NCBI RefSeq assembly: GCF_030269605.1
Contig: NZ_BSTQ01000004.1
Span: 186,001-250,000 of the forward strand
Reading direction: 5' to 3'
Source of the DNA: Lentzea sp. NBRC 105346
Lineage (GTDB): Bacteria > Actinomycetota > Actinomycetes > Mycobacteriales > Pseudonocardiaceae
Length of the DNA stretch: 64,000 nucleotides
Under the pieces are notes generated by a model. The model was not told the origin of the DNA and searched no databases. It worked only from the letters and a program-made list of their open reading frames with translations. The position numbers were made by a program, and so were the translations under genes. Numbering within the stretch: position 1 is the stretch's first letter; each line of letters opens with the position of its first letter. Below, piece after piece: positions 51,846-60,906 of this stretch.

Positions 51846-54800
51846 CTCATCGACCTGGCCATCACCGTGTTCCGGATCGCTTCGGTGGAGATGCCCTCGA
51901 AGCCGAACCCGAAGTAGAGGGTGTCGGCGGTCTTCACCACGGCGCCCTCCGGGAACCCGGCGGCCGTCGTGCGGGTGAAGTTGTTCCCGTTCGGGGCGCT
52001 GCCGGGCGGCGGACCGGTCACGGTCCAACCGTCCAAACCGGACTCGAACGAGGTGGAACCCTCACCGGTGCTCACGACGATGTCGTCCAGGAACACACCA
52101 AGCCCCTGCGTTGCCCAGTCGCTCGCGTAGGCGATGGAGACCTCGACCTGCTTGCCGGCGTAGGCGGTCAGGTCGACGTTCCACTGCTGCCAGCCGCCGG
52201 AACCGCCGGACGCCGCGTTCCACGAGCCGGTGGTGCCGGTGGGCGAGCAGCTGCCGTCGGCGTTGATCGTCTGGTAGTGGTCCAGCTGCGGGTGCAGCGT
52301 GTTCCAGCCGGCCGGGCAGCTCTGGCCGGTGCTCTGCGAGGTGTGCCCGTTGGTGTCCGGCAACGTCGTCCAGTCGTTGCCGCCCGCGGTCCTCGCCTCG
52401 ACGAACACGTGGTCCCACTCGGGTTCGGTGTCGTACGACGTCCAGAAGGACATCTGGGCGCCGCCCGCCGGGACGGTGAGCGTCCTGGTGAGCCGCTTGT
52501 ACGACACGTCGCTGATCTGCGAGTACAGGTAGAACTCGCCCGTGTGCGGCGCGAACGGCCCGCCCGGCCGGTCCCACGCCGCCGCGACGTTGCTCGCGAA
52601 CTGCGGGTACTGGTTGACCGGCAGCAGACCACTGGTCGTCAGGAACGACGCGGTGTGGTCCTGGTTGTTCGCGCTGCCGTCTCCGTTGAGGCCCCACGTG
52701 AGCCCGGTGTACGGGTCCGTGATGCCCTTGACGGGGAACGTGTCGCCGTTCTCGTCCTGGCCGGTGCCCTCGTTGATGATCGAGGCGCCGAACCAGTACT
52801 CGATGACGTCGTTCACGTTGTCGCCGGACCCGGCCAGCGGACGGCAGCGCGTCGCGCGGTCGGCCAGCTGGCTGCACTGCTTGTTCTCGAACGGGTCGTA
52901 GAGCTGCGTGCCGTGGCCCGTGGCGTACTGGTGCCCGGCGTACTTGCCGGTGTAGAGCACCTTTCCGCCCTCGTTGAGGAAGTCGCGGACCTCGAACAGC
53001 TCGGTCTGCGCGAGGCTCGACGCGTTGCCCGCGCCCCAGCCCGGTTCGCGCGTGATGACGTCGTCGCCGGTGTACCAGACGACGGCCTTGTAGTGGCTCA
53101 GCACGCCGAGCGCGTCGGGTGCCTTGCGGCCGCGGGCGTCCACGTCGTACACGTCGTGGCCGATGCCGTTGGCGTTGAGCGCGTTGGTGTAGTACGAGAG
53201 GTACTTCGGCGCGGTGACGCCCTGGATGGGTGAGGCGCCGGTGTAGTCCTCGGCGGCGAGCACGAGAACCTTGTTGGTGGATTCGGAAACCGCGCGGTAG
53301 GTGAACGAGCTGCTCGTCTGCCCGCCACCCTCGAACCACACCTTGACCTGGTCACCGGGGTTCGTCCCGGTCACCGTGCCGCGCACGACGTGGTAGTAGT
53401 TCGAGTTGCCGACGCCGTAGCGTTCGCCGCCGGTCCACTCACTGGTCGTGGTGCTCTGCACCGGGCCGTTGCCGACCTGCCACTTGGCGGTGACGGCGCC
53501 GAGCGACTTCTTCGCCAGAACCCGGACCTCCTGCGGGTCGCCGTAGGACACGTCGAACGTGAAGTCCAACATGGACAGCGGGCTGTTCTCCTGGTCCAGG
53601 TCGGCCTGGTCGAGGTAGAACGGCTTGACGTCGATACCGACACTCGACTTCGGGTTCGCCGGGTCGATGGCGGACTTCGCCAGCGACAGCGAGAACGGCA
53701 GCGTCTTCTGGAACTCGGCCTCGACGAGCGCCTCGTCGTCCGGGAAGACGAAGCCGCAGCCATCACAGCCTTCGGACAGCTCCGGGGTGAACGCCACGGT
53801 GCCGTTCTTGGAGTCGGCGTAGTCGGTGGTCTCGCCGTTCGTCACGTACAGCTCGTCGGAGCTGATGCCGGGGTCGAACCCGGCGATCGCGGGCTTGGCG
53901 TCGGTGCCGGCCAGCGCGACGTAGATCGGGTTGTCGGCCTCGGGTGAGCCGGTCTGCCAGCCCTGCGGGTAGAGGATCCACTGTCCTGCGGAGTGCCAGT
54001 TGGACTGGAACTTCGGCTTGATCCGGTCCAGGAGTCCCTGCATGGCCTTGGTCTCGGGCTCGGATGCCGCTCCCGGTCCGCGGTAGGTGTCGCTCGCGGT
54101 CGCGGTCGACGAGCCCTCGTTGTCGTAGTTGAAGTGCTCGTTGAAGTTGCGGTTCGGGTCGACGCCGTCCCCGACGGTGATCACCCCGTTGCCGTCGTTG
54201 TCGCGCAGGTTCTTGCGCCACAGTCGTTCCGCGTCGAACGTGTACTGGTAGCCGTCCGGGTTGGCGACGAGGACGAACCAGAGCTCGGTGTTCTTGAGCA
54301 GCTCCTTGATGTCCTTGTCGTTGGCCTTGAACCGGTTCACATAGTGGTTGAGCGTCCGCCGGTTCACCTCGGTGCTGATCCACTCGCGCGCATGCTGCGT
54401 CGACGAGTACAGCACCGCCGGTCGTGCGCCGTCCGGCGTCTCGTTCGCGGCCTGCGTGACCTTCACCGCGATGATCTCGCGGCCCTGCCCGGTCTTGCCG
54501 AGCACCTCGAGCTTGACGAGGTTCCGGTTGTCCCGCGCGATCTGGTAGAGCTGGTCGCGGATGCCGCCCTTCTCGTCGAACGACCGCCACACGGTGAACC
54601 CGCCGGCGGCCTGCTCGGCGGCGAGCTGCCGGGTGGTCTTGCCGTCCTTGGTCTTCTTGACCTGCACGTCGACGCCCTGCCTGGTGAGCGTCTTCCACTC
54701 GCGGTCGGAGAGCACCAGCTCCAGCTCGACCTTGTCGCCGGCGGTTCTCCGCTCGGCGATGTCCAGCCCTTGTCTGGACAGGTCACCCGCCTTCTCAGGG

Positions 54801-54919
54801 GTCACCTGGGCGATGTAGACGTCAAGGGGTTCCTTTTCCGGCGCCGCGTGGGCGGGTGACACCACCGCGCCGCCGAGGACGAGAGCCAATGTGGACAGGA
54901 CTGCCACGGACCGCTTCAT
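51830..54919 (-). CDS. Large secreted M14 zinc carboxypeptidase
   Basis: 1029 residues. Signal peptide (MKRSVAVLSTLALVLGGAVVSPAHA), a proregion-like segment, then the M14 domain: zinc motif HxxE in TQHAREWIS, a later His in NWHSAGQW, and the catalytic Glu in FTPELSEGCDGCGF. The long C-terminal part has a glutamine-amidotransferase-like fold (VVWYTGDDVITREPGW) and a final beta-rich domain. It removes C-terminal residues from proteins outside the cell. GGAGG lies six bases before the ATG at 54919, which was chosen over the upstream frame start. Confidence 0.87.
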   Translation of the reverse strand: MKRSVAVLSTLALVLGGAVVSPAHAAPEKEPLDVYIAQVTPEKAGDLSRQGLDIAERRTAGDKVELELVLSDREWKTLTRQGVDVQVKKTKDGKTTRQLAAEQAAGGFTVWRSFDEKGGIRDQLYQIARDNRNLVKLEVLGKTGQGREIIAVKVTQAANETPDGARPAVLYSSTQHAREWISTEVNRRTLNHYVNRFKANDKDIKELLKNTELWFVLVANPDGYQYTFDAERLWRKNLRDNDGNGVITVGDGVDPNRNFNEHFNYDNEGSSTATASDTYRGPGAASEPETKAMQGLLDRIKPKFQSNWHSAGQWILYPQGWQTGSPEADNPIYVALAGTDAKPAIAGFDPGISSDELYVTNGETTDYADSKNGTVAFTPELSEGCDGCGFVFPDDEALVEAEFQKTLPFSLSLAKSAIDPANPKSSVGIDVKPFYLDQADLDQENSPLSMLDFTFDVSYGDPQEVRVLAKKSLGAVTAKWQVGNGPVQSTTTSEWTGGERYGVGNSNYYHVVRGTVTGTNPGDQVKVWFEGGGQTSSSFTYRAVSESTNKVLVLAAEDYTGASPIQGVTAPKYLSYYTNALNANGIGHDVYDVDARGRKAPDALGVLSHYKAVVWYTGDDVITREPGWGAGNASSLAQTELFEVRDFLNEGGKVLYTGKYAGHQYATGHGTQLYDPFENKQCSQLADRATRCRPLAGSGDNVNDVIEYWFGASIINEGTGQDENGDTFPVKGITDPYTGLTWGLNGDGSANNQDHTASFLTTSGLLPVNQYPQFASNVAAAWDRPGGPFAPHTGEFYLYSQISDVSYKRLTRTLTVPAGGAQMSFWTSYDTEPEWDHVFVEARTAGGNDWTTLPDTNGHTSQSTGQSCPAGWNTLHPQLDHYQTINADGSCSPTGTTGSWNAASGGSGGWQQWNVDLTAYAGKQVEVSIAYASDWATQGLGVFLDDIVVSTGEGSTSFESGLDGWTVTGPPPGSAPNGNNFTRTTAAGFPEGAVVKTADTLYFGFGFEGISTEAIRNTVMARSMSYLLS

Positions 54920-55116
54920 TGCGTTCCTCCGGGACGTGCGTGGTCGACGCAAGACCAGCTGACGCTACGCCGATTGGTCGTTACATCACCAGGCCCTTCG
55001 GCCCTAGTCCTTGTGGTACAAGGGTTTGCGCCCCGTGATCGAGCGGGTGCGCGGCGTGAAACCGATCTTGTCAGACCCCCTCGGCACAATGGGTTCATCA
55101 CGCAAAGGAGCAACCC

Positions 55117-55578
55117 ATGTGCATTGAGTGCGACAACCCCGGCATCGACAGCCTGGCCCTGGTGCGCGGGATCATTCACGACTACGGCTGGTTCGTTCAG
55201 GGGGTCGAGGGCGATCCGCCGTGGGCCTACACCGTCGGCCTCTGTGAACACGACCGGCCCGAGTTGGTGCTCACCGGTATGCCGTTGGAACGCGCCGCCG
55301 CGTTATTGAACGCTGAGGCGGCGTATCGACTGCACTTCCAGGAACCTGTTGCTGGGCAACGGTTCCGGCTTCGGGATGGGCCTGCGGTGGAGGTCGTGTC
55401 GGTCGCGAGGCCTTGGGCGCATCTACACACGGCTGTCGGGCTGTATGGCCCGGAGGTGTCGGCCGCGCAGCTCGTGCATGCCGACGATCGTGGTCACTGG
55501 CCTTGGGAGCCTGGTTACCGGAGTGTCCGGGGTGTCCGGGGTGGACAGCCGGTGCTGGGGGTGCGCGTGGCGGGGTGA
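55117..55578 (+). CDS. DUF4262 protein
   Basis: 153 residues. CIECDNPGIDSLALVRGIIHDYGWFVQGVEGDPPWAYTVGL is the DUF4262 opening. The domain is of unknown function and is common in actinobacteria. AAGGAG seven bases before the ATG. The C-terminal tail after about residue 125 is low complexity. Confidence 0.82.
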   Translation: MCIECDNPGIDSLALVRGIIHDYGWFVQGVEGDPPWAYTVGLCEHDRPELVLTGMPLERAAALLNAEAAYRLHFQEPVAGQRFRLRDGPAVEVVSVARPWAHLHTAVGLYGPEVSAAQLVHADDRGHWPWEPGYRSVRGVRGGQPVLGVRVAG

Positions 55579-55875
55579 TCGGTCCCTAGTGGTACCGATA
55601 AAGATGGTTGGCTGCCGCCGTGCCCCAGATCCTGTCCAGGCCTGCGTTGTCCGGTGCGGCTGCGGCGTGGCCGGGATGAGTGGCCAGAGTTTCGTTGTTT
55701 TGAAAGTACGTACGAAACATGAGCCACACATCGCAGCCACGCCCGCAGGCCGAAGGCCACGACGCAAAACGACCTCGGATCGGGACCACGACGGCAGACA
55801 ACCTGCCCTTCTCGGTACGAGTGGGCCGACGAAGTCGGTCCACTCGTGTCGCGGCCGCAGGCCGCGTCCACCGCA
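55579..55875. other. Gene-free stretch
   Basis: About 300 bases between the DUF4262 gene and the convergent SH3-like gene. Only short frames of no recognisable type. A small hairpin GCGGCCGC-AGGCCGC near 55850 is the only visible structure. Confidence 0.5.
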
Positions 55876-56217
55876 CTAGGAGGTGCACTGCTCACTCGCG
55901 GGCAGGCCCGCGTACTTGTCCCCCGTGAAGTAGATGGCGCTAGCCAGCCACCGCCCACCGTCCTGCCGGCTGACCATGATCCAGACGTTGTTGCTGATCC
56001 CGAAGTCGGACACCGTCTCCCCGTCGGTCCAGCAGTAGGCGATGTGCGTCTCGCCCTCGCCGATGTGCCCGACGACGGGACACGACAGCGACTCACACGA
56101 GCGGATGTTCACGTCGTGCCAAGCGGTCACGCGGTAGATCTCACCGGCGCTCGCGGTGGCGGTACCACTGACGAGCGCGGCAGCGGCGAGCGCGGAACCG
56201 GCCAAAGCCTTGAGCAT
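55876..56217 (-). CDS. Small secreted SH3-like protein
   Basis: 113 residues from ATG 56217, with a signal peptide (ending TATASA) and a bacterial SH3-like core (YRVTAWHDVNIRSCESLSCPVVGHIGEGETHIAYCWTDGE), with paired cysteines. It might bind wall peptides or cations. GGGAG seven bases upstream. The open frame continues upstream through a repeat (SPPERSEGH text) that I regard as non-coding. Confidence 0.8.
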   Translation of the reverse strand: MLKALAGSALAAAALVSGTATASAGEIYRVTAWHDVNIRSCESLSCPVVGHIGEGETHIAYCWTDGETVSDFGISNNVWIMVSRQDGGRWLASAIYFTGDKYAGLPASEQCTS

Positions 56218-56267
56218 CGTTTCTCCCAGTTGTCGATGTGTTGAGTGGCCCTCGCTCCGCTCGGGCG

Positions 56268-56317
56268 GCGAGTTCGCCTGCCTTGTGGGTGGGCTGAGCC
56301 CACCCACGCGAACTCGC
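56268..56317. repeat. 50-bp nested hairpin
   Basis: Outer arms GCGAGTTCGC and GCGAACTCGC, inner perfect arms GTGGGTGGGCT and AGCCCACCCAC around one G. It lies upstream of the SH3-like gene and downstream of the DoxX gene's terminator. The adjacent bases at about 56245-56270 share a repeat with 31459-31483. Confidence 0.7.
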
Positions 56318-56371
56318 GGTTTGTCGATCACTGACAGGAAACGGTGGTTGGGCGGATGTGGTTGCACGACA

Positions 56372-56395
56372 AAGGCCGGCCCGAAGGCCGGCCTT
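56372..56395. terminator. Terminator downstream of the DoxX-like gene
   Basis: Perfect hairpin AAGGCCGGCC-CGAA-GGCCGGCCTT, 12 bp past the stop of the DoxX-like gene. No T run, as is usual in these genomes. Confidence 0.65.
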
Positions 56396-56407
56396 GGGGA
56401 AAGTCGT

Positions 56408-56851
56408 TCAGCGGGTGGCGCGCAGCACCGAGCGGAAGGCGTCCCGGTTGACCCAGGCCAGGTAGACCTCGGCGGCCGACACGATGACGGCGAGCACGAG
56501 ACCGGAGGGCTCCAGGAACACGTGGAACAGGAAGATGTTGACGACCATCGGCGCCAGCATCGTCAGCGCGAGCGGCACGTACCGGTTGGTCAGCAGCAGG
56601 ATGCCGGCGATCAGCTGCACGGCGGAGCTGAGCTGCACCATGTAGCCGGTCTCGGCCAGGGCGATGCTGAACTTCAAGGCACCGGCGGACATCGCGGAGG
56701 GGTCGCCGGGCATGAAATTCAGGAAGCCGTTGGCCCCGGTCATGGTGAACAGAAGCCCGATGATCACCCGCACCGTCGCGGTCGTGATGCGGGCTGCGTG
56801 GGAAGAGACGGAGGTGGTGACGGCGGCGGGGGCGGTGGTCGTGGTGGCCAT
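56408..56851 (-). CDS. DoxX-like membrane protein
   Basis: 147 residues with four membrane segments, the DoxX-like pattern VRVIIGLLFTMTGANGFLNFMP and QLIAGILLLTNRYVPLALTMLAPMVVNIFLFHVFLEP. Function of the family is uncertain; some members act in thiosulfate metabolism or redox defence. AAGGAG lies seven bases before the ATG at 56851. A 30-bp palindrome just upstream probably regulates it. Confidence 0.8.
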   Translation of the reverse strand: MATTTTAPAAVTTSVSSHAARITTATVRVIIGLLFTMTGANGFLNFMPGDPSAMSAGALKFSIALAETGYMVQLSSAVQLIAGILLLTNRYVPLALTMLAPMVVNIFLFHVFLEPSGLVLAVIVSAAEVYLAWVNRDAFRSVLRATR

Positions 56852-56878
56852 TGTTCTGCTCCTTCGAGTTCGTCTTCT

Positions 56879-56908
56879 ATCCAGGCGTCGGATGGGCGAC
56901 GCCTGGAT
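56879..56908. promoter_or_regulatory. Palindromic operator upstream of the DoxX-like gene
   Basis: Perfect 12-bp arms ATCCAGGCGTCG (56879-56890) and CGACGCCTGGAT (56897-56908) with a six-base loop, 28 bp before the ATG. The cognate regulator is not in the window. Confidence 0.6.
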
Positions 56909-56964
56909 CGACAAACTCGCGGAAAAACCTTCGAAGATCTTTTCACCGGGCTACTGACCAGCGG

Positions 56965-58062
56965 TTATACGTCCAGGTCCACGTCGGTCAGCGGGTAGGC
57001 GACGCACGAGTGCGTGTACCCGTAGGCGGCGTCGGTCAGCCGGAGCTTGGCCTCGGACGCGTTGTGCACGGTGCCCGAGCAGACCCGGACGCGACACAGG
57101 CTGCACTCGCCGGACCGGCACGCGCTCTCGGGCTGGATGCCGTTGTCCTCCAGGGCATCGAGCAACGGCCGGTTGCGCGGCGTCCGGAACGTGCGCCCGC
57201 GCGCGGTCACGGTCACCTGTTCGGTCGGGTCCGCGTCGGCGGGCCAGTGCGGCTGACTCGTGGGGTCGGCCGGTGCCCCGTTGGCCTCGAACCGGATGCG
57301 GCGCCGCGGGTGGCCGAGCGCGGTGAGCTGCTCGAGTGCGAACGGGTACATCTGTTGCGGTCCGCAGACGTAGACCATGCGGTTGTCGAGCGGGCCGGCG
57401 AGTGCGGTGATGACGTCGGACGTGAGCAGGTCGCCGATGACGTGGTCGACGGTGATGTTCGGGTGCGCGACGGCGAGTTCGTCGAAGAAGATGATGTCCG
57501 ACTCGTCGCGCGAGCCGTAGATGAGGTGCAGGCGGCGGTCCAGGCCGTGGTCGACGATGTCGCGGATCATGCTCATCGCGGGGACTACGCCGGAGCCGCC
57601 GGCGAGGAACACCACGCTGTTGCCGTGGAAGAGCGGGTTGTGGTGGAACGTGCCCATCGGGCCGCTCGTGGTGACCGTGTCGCCTACCGACAGCTCGTCG
57701 AGCAGTAGATTGCTGATCCGTCCATTTAGGACTCTCCGGATGGTGAGGTCGTAGTGGCTGAGTCGTGCGGGGCTGGATGCGATGGCGTATGGGCGGTTGG
57801 TGCCGTCGGCGAAGAGTGCTACGTACTGGCCCGCTAGGAACGGAGGGAGGTCGGTGTTGTCGGGGCGGCTTAGGCGGAACGTCTTGGTGGTGGGGGTTTC
57901 TGGGATGACCTCGGTGACTTTGAGGGTTAGGCGGCGTGGGTGGTAGGTGTTGATGATTTGGGTGGTGCCTGCCAGGTGGTCGGTCGTGTCCGGGACTCGG
58001 GCCGCGATGTCGGCCAGGACGTCGGCGGAGTGGTCGAACCGGTCGGTTAGGGGGTGCTTCAC
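56965..58062 (-). CDS. FAD/NAD(P)H reductase with C-terminal 2Fe-2S ferredoxin
   Basis: 365 residues. FAD domain (RPYAIASSP), NAD(P) domain (FLAGGSGVVPAMSMIRDI) and a C-terminal 2Fe-2S ferredoxin with CRSGECSLC and a final Cys (HSC). This is the electron-transfer reductase type that serves oxygenases. AAGGAG lies five bases before the GTG at 58062, but the DNA just beyond that is repeat locus B, so its promoter must lie in or past the repeat. No oxygenase partner is adjacent. No neighbour in the window reveals its partner. Confidence 0.87.
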   Translation of the reverse strand: MKHPLTDRFDHSADVLADIAARVPDTTDHLAGTTQIINTYHPRRLTLKVTEVIPETPTTKTFRLSRPDNTDLPPFLAGQYVALFADGTNRPYAIASSPARLSHYDLTIRRVLNGRISNLLLDELSVGDTVTTSGPMGTFHHNPLFHGNSVVFLAGGSGVVPAMSMIRDIVDHGLDRRLHLIYGSRDESDIIFFDELAVAHPNITVDHVIGDLLTSDVITALAGPLDNRMVYVCGPQQMYPFALEQLTALGHPRRRIRFEANGAPADPTSQPHWPADADPTEQVTVTARGRTFRTPRNRPLLDALEDNGIQPESACRSGECSLCRVRVCSGTVHNASEAKLRLTDAAYGYTHSCVAYPLTDVDLDV

Positions 58063-58273
58063 GAGGTCTCCTTGGTGCGCGGCAGGGGCTTGCGTGGATG
58101 GTTGGCTGCCGATTGCGTGCGTGGTCGCCGGCTTTCGTGCCGGTTGCGTGCGTGGTTGGTGGTTGCGTGGTGGGCCTTGGCTGCCGGTTCCGTGGTTGCT
58201 CGCTTGGCTGCCGGTTCCGTGCGTGGTCGCCTTTTGTTGGCTGCCGGTGTCGTGGGGCGCTGCGTCTTCCGGG

Positions 58274-58288
58274 ACGCGCTTCGCGCGT
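58274..58288. repeat. 15-nt hairpin abutting the palindrome, locus B
   Basis: ACGCGC-TTC-GCGCGT. Ten of twelve stem bases differ from locus A, yet all six pairs are kept and the loop is the same. Confidence 0.8.
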
Positions 58289-58407
58289 GCGATTGGGGCT
58301 TGACTTGGGGCCCCTCGCGGCGTGGTGGGCCGGCTCCGCCGGCAGATGCAAGATCTGCCGGCCCAACAAGGGCTACCACACCGCACCCCAAGTCAAGCCC
58401 CAATCGC
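58289..58407. repeat. 119-bp palindromic element, locus B
   Basis: Same nested stems as the locus A copy at 17475-17593, with two base differences by eye: one in the inner loop and one in the middle stem, where the right arm reads ACCACACCGC. Confidence 0.85.
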
Positions 58408-58459
58408 GTTCCGTACGTGCCCACCAAACGCGCCCCACTCTGGGTGCGTGGTCGCCACC

Positions 58460-58645
58460 TCGGCTGCCGGTCCCGTGCATGGTCGCTTCGTTGGTTGCCG
58501 GTCCCGTGCATGGTCGCTTCGTTGGTTGCCGGTCCCGTGCGTGGTCGCTTCGTTGGTTGCCGGTCCCGTGCGTGGTCGCTTCGTTGGTTGCCGGTCCCGT
58601 GCGTGGTCGCTTCGTTGGCTGCCGGTCCCGTGCGTGGTCGCCTTC
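58460..58645. repeat. Six 31-bp tandem repeats
   Basis: Units start at 58460, 58491, 58522, 58553, 58584 and 58615 and contain TTGCCGGTCCCGTGC then TGGTCGCTTCG. They are contiguous and nearly identical, so this is a minisatellite; there are no spacers as in CRISPR. Confidence 0.9.
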
Positions 58646-58937
58646 GGCTCGGTCGCCGGACCCGCAGATGCCCAAATCGGCTCGCGCTCCGCGCATCGCC
58701 CGGACCCGGCCCATCCGACCCGCGCGAGTCGTACGTTCGCGACCCCCGAGCCGTACGTTCCCGACGCCCGAGCTGTACGCTCCCGACCCTCGAGCCGCTG
58801 GCCCGAGAACTGTCGGTCCCCCTCGCTAGCCTGAGATACGGGGGCAGTTCACAACGCCAGCGCGTCGACACACCCCCAGCCGACTGTAGCGCCAGCCTCC
58901 GACAATTCCGGCCCACACCAACCGACCCGCGCGAGTC

Positions 58938-60437
58938 TTACCGTCCGGCCCCCTGTGTCTGACGCTCCCGCACCCCGGTGCGCAGCAGGCGGCGGGCGAC
59001 TCGGACTCCGGCCTGGAGGGTGGGCTGGAAACCGCCCGCACCCGCCCACGACCCGGCCAGGTGCAGCCCAGGCACACCGGTCTCGCGTTCGCTGTCCCGG
59101 AACAGCCACCCCTCGGTGGCGTCCTGGTCATAGCCGTAGATCGCGCCACCGGGATGACCGAGATAGCGGGCCATGGTCAGCGGCGTGGCGACGTCGACCT
59201 CCTCGATGGCGTCGCGGATACCGGGCGTGAGGTGTTCGACGACGTCCAGGAGTGTCTCGGCGTAGGCGAACTTGGTGCGCGCGTAGTCACGGGGCGAGAG
59301 CTTGGACCAGATGTCGCCGTACTGCAGCGTCATGAGGCTGACGTGCGTGGCGCCGGACGGGGCGAAGCCGATCGGGGCGACGTCGTAGCTGGAAACGCAG
59401 ACACCGCGCGCGGGTGACAGGGTGTGCATTGCCGCGTAGGTGCGTTCGGGGTCCGCGTCCAGGTTGACGAAGCTGGTGCTGGTGGTGAAGCCGAGTTCGG
59501 CGGGCGTGGCGTCCAGGCCCATGTGCATGACGAAACCGGACACGCCTAGTCGGCGCGTCGACAGGTCGTCGCGTACGGCTGCGGGAACGTCGGGCAGCAT
59601 CCCGTAGGTCGTTGGCAGGGAAGCGTTGGAGACGACGTGGTAGGCGCCGATGTCCGAGCCGTCGTCCAGCCGCACGCCGGTGACGGCGCCGTTGTGGGTG
59701 AGGATGTTCGTGACGGCGGTGTTGAAGCGGACCTCGCCGCCCGCCCGTAGGAACGAGTCGAGGATCGCGGTGGACATCGCCTGCGAGCCGCCGCGTACGT
59801 GCCACGGCTTGAACTCCAGGTACGCGAACAGCATCAAAGCCATGTCCTGGAACGGCAATGCCGACGGCGGCTGGCCCATGTACGTCCAGTAGACGCTGAG
59901 GGCGGTCTTGATGCCCTCGTCGTCGAAGTACTCGTCGAGCACGTCGCGTGTGGGGCGTAGCGCGTAGCGGAACAGCATCGGGTCGATGCCGTCGGCCGAC
60001 TTTGCCCGCATGGCGGTGATCTGCCAGAAGGTCAGCGTCCGGACCAGGTCGAAGAACTTCGCCACGCGGTCCTTGTTGCCGGGGAAGGCTTCTTCGAGTG
60101 CGTCGACGGCGCCGGCCCAGTCGGCGGGCAGCGTGACGTCCAGGACGCCGGGCACCTTGATGCGGTACAGGTCGTGTTCCTCGACGAAGTCGAGGTTCAC
60201 GTCCAGCTCGTCGAACAGCCCGCGCAGCGAGAACGGCTGGCCCTCGTGGCCGATGCCGGACAGCTGGTGCAGCGCCACCTCGAACTCGTAGCGCCCGCGC
60301 CGGAACGACGTGGCGCAGCCGCCGGGCACGTTGTGCCGCTCCACCAACAGGGTGCGCGCACCTGCCCGTTGCAACGTGGCGGCGGCGGTCAGGCCCGCGT
60401 TGCCCGCGCCGACGACGATCGCGTCGTAGTCGGTCAT
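58938..60437 (-). CDS. Phytoene-desaturase-like FAD oxidoreductase
   Basis: 499 residues. Dinucleotide motif VVGAGNAGLTAAATLQRAGARTLLVERHNVPGGCATSFRRGR, later GGSQAMSTAILDSFLRAGGEVRFNTAV and the C-terminal GLHLAGSWAGAGGFQPTLQAG, as in the CrtI/carotenoid isomerase and related oxidoreductases. The last residues (TGVRERQTQGAGR) are encoded by sequence like the repeat locus. ATG overlaps the stop of the SnoaL-like gene (ATGA), so they act together, perhaps in a secondary-metabolite tailoring step. Confidence 0.87.
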   Translation of the reverse strand: MTDYDAIVVGAGNAGLTAAATLQRAGARTLLVERHNVPGGCATSFRRGRYEFEVALHQLSGIGHEGQPFSLRGLFDELDVNLDFVEEHDLYRIKVPGVLDVTLPADWAGAVDALEEAFPGNKDRVAKFFDLVRTLTFWQITAMRAKSADGIDPMLFRYALRPTRDVLDEYFDDEGIKTALSVYWTYMGQPPSALPFQDMALMLFAYLEFKPWHVRGGSQAMSTAILDSFLRAGGEVRFNTAVTNILTHNGAVTGVRLDDGSDIGAYHVVSNASLPTTYGMLPDVPAAVRDDLSTRRLGVSGFVMHMGLDATPAELGFTTSTSFVNLDADPERTYAAMHTLSPARGVCVSSYDVAPIGFAPSGATHVSLMTLQYGDIWSKLSPRDYARTKFAYAETLLDVVEHLTPGIRDAIEEVDVATPLTMARYLGHPGGAIYGYDQDATEGWLFRDSERETGVPGLHLAGSWAGAGGFQPTLQAGVRVARRLLRTGVRERQTQGAGR

Positions 60438-60829
60438 TCGCCGGTCACTTCCCGGACGATCTGGGGGAACCGTTCCGCCATCGCCTCGGACAGCGCCATG
60501 GCGGCCGACAGCGGGCGCACCATCACGGTGAAGTCGCTGATCTTTCCTTCCGCGTTGACGTGGATGAAGTCGCAGCCCTGCAGCTCCTTGCCGTTCACCC
60601 ACGCCCGGAAGACCAGCGCGTGCTCCGGCCCGTCGTTGATCTCGCGGATGTAGGTGAAGTCCTGGAAGACCTCGCTGACGTGCCTGAGGATCGCCGCGGT
60701 GACGGCCTTGCCGGGGTAAGGCTTGAAGGCCACGGGACTGGTGAACACGACGTCGTCGGCCAGCAGCTCGCGGATGGTCTCGTGATCGCCCGCTTCGACG
60801 GCCTTGCGGAATGCCTCCACGACTCCCAC
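60434..60829 (-). CDS. SnoaL-like/NTF2-fold protein
   Basis: 131 residues. VEAFRKAVEAGDHETIRELLADDVVFTSPVAFKPYPGKAVTAAILRHV is the classic start of the SnoaL/ketosteroid isomerase-like NTF2 fold. Such proteins are cyclases, isomerases or binding proteins. It is coupled to the oxidoreductase gene and divergent from the PadR gene. Its own transcript probably starts within the 77-bp gap. Confidence 0.85.
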   Translation of the reverse strand: MGVVEAFRKAVEAGDHETIRELLADDVVFTSPVAFKPYPGKAVTAAILRHVSEVFQDFTYIREINDGPEHALVFRAWVNGKELQGCDFIHVNAEGKISDFTVMVRPLSAAMALSEAMAERFPQIVREVTGE

Positions 60830-60906
60830 CTCTTACTCAATTTGTTGACTAGGTGTGGAGTAGAGTATCGACGTACCCGGCCGCTGGCTAGAGATAGGTT
60901 TCCGCC

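Larger units (their letters stand above)
58075..58935. repeat. Gene-free repeat locus B
   Basis: About 860 bp between the reductase start and the phytoene-desaturase-like gene stop, both on the minus strand. It has the same order as locus A (17281-18310): degenerate tandem units, hairpin (58274-58288), 119-bp palindrome (58289-58407), regular 31-bp tandem repeats (58460-58645), a short-repeat tract, and the 96-bp end module (58811-58906). Long open frames are repeat by-products. Confidence 0.85.

Noticed and set aside
58460..58645. Possible CRISPR array
   Set aside because: The 31-bp units are contiguous with no unique spacers, and no cas genes are present.
58059..58916. 285-codon minus-strand frame in repeat locus B
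   Set aside because: Consists of the 31-bp repeat and palindrome in translation. The same repeats give unrelated frames in locus A.
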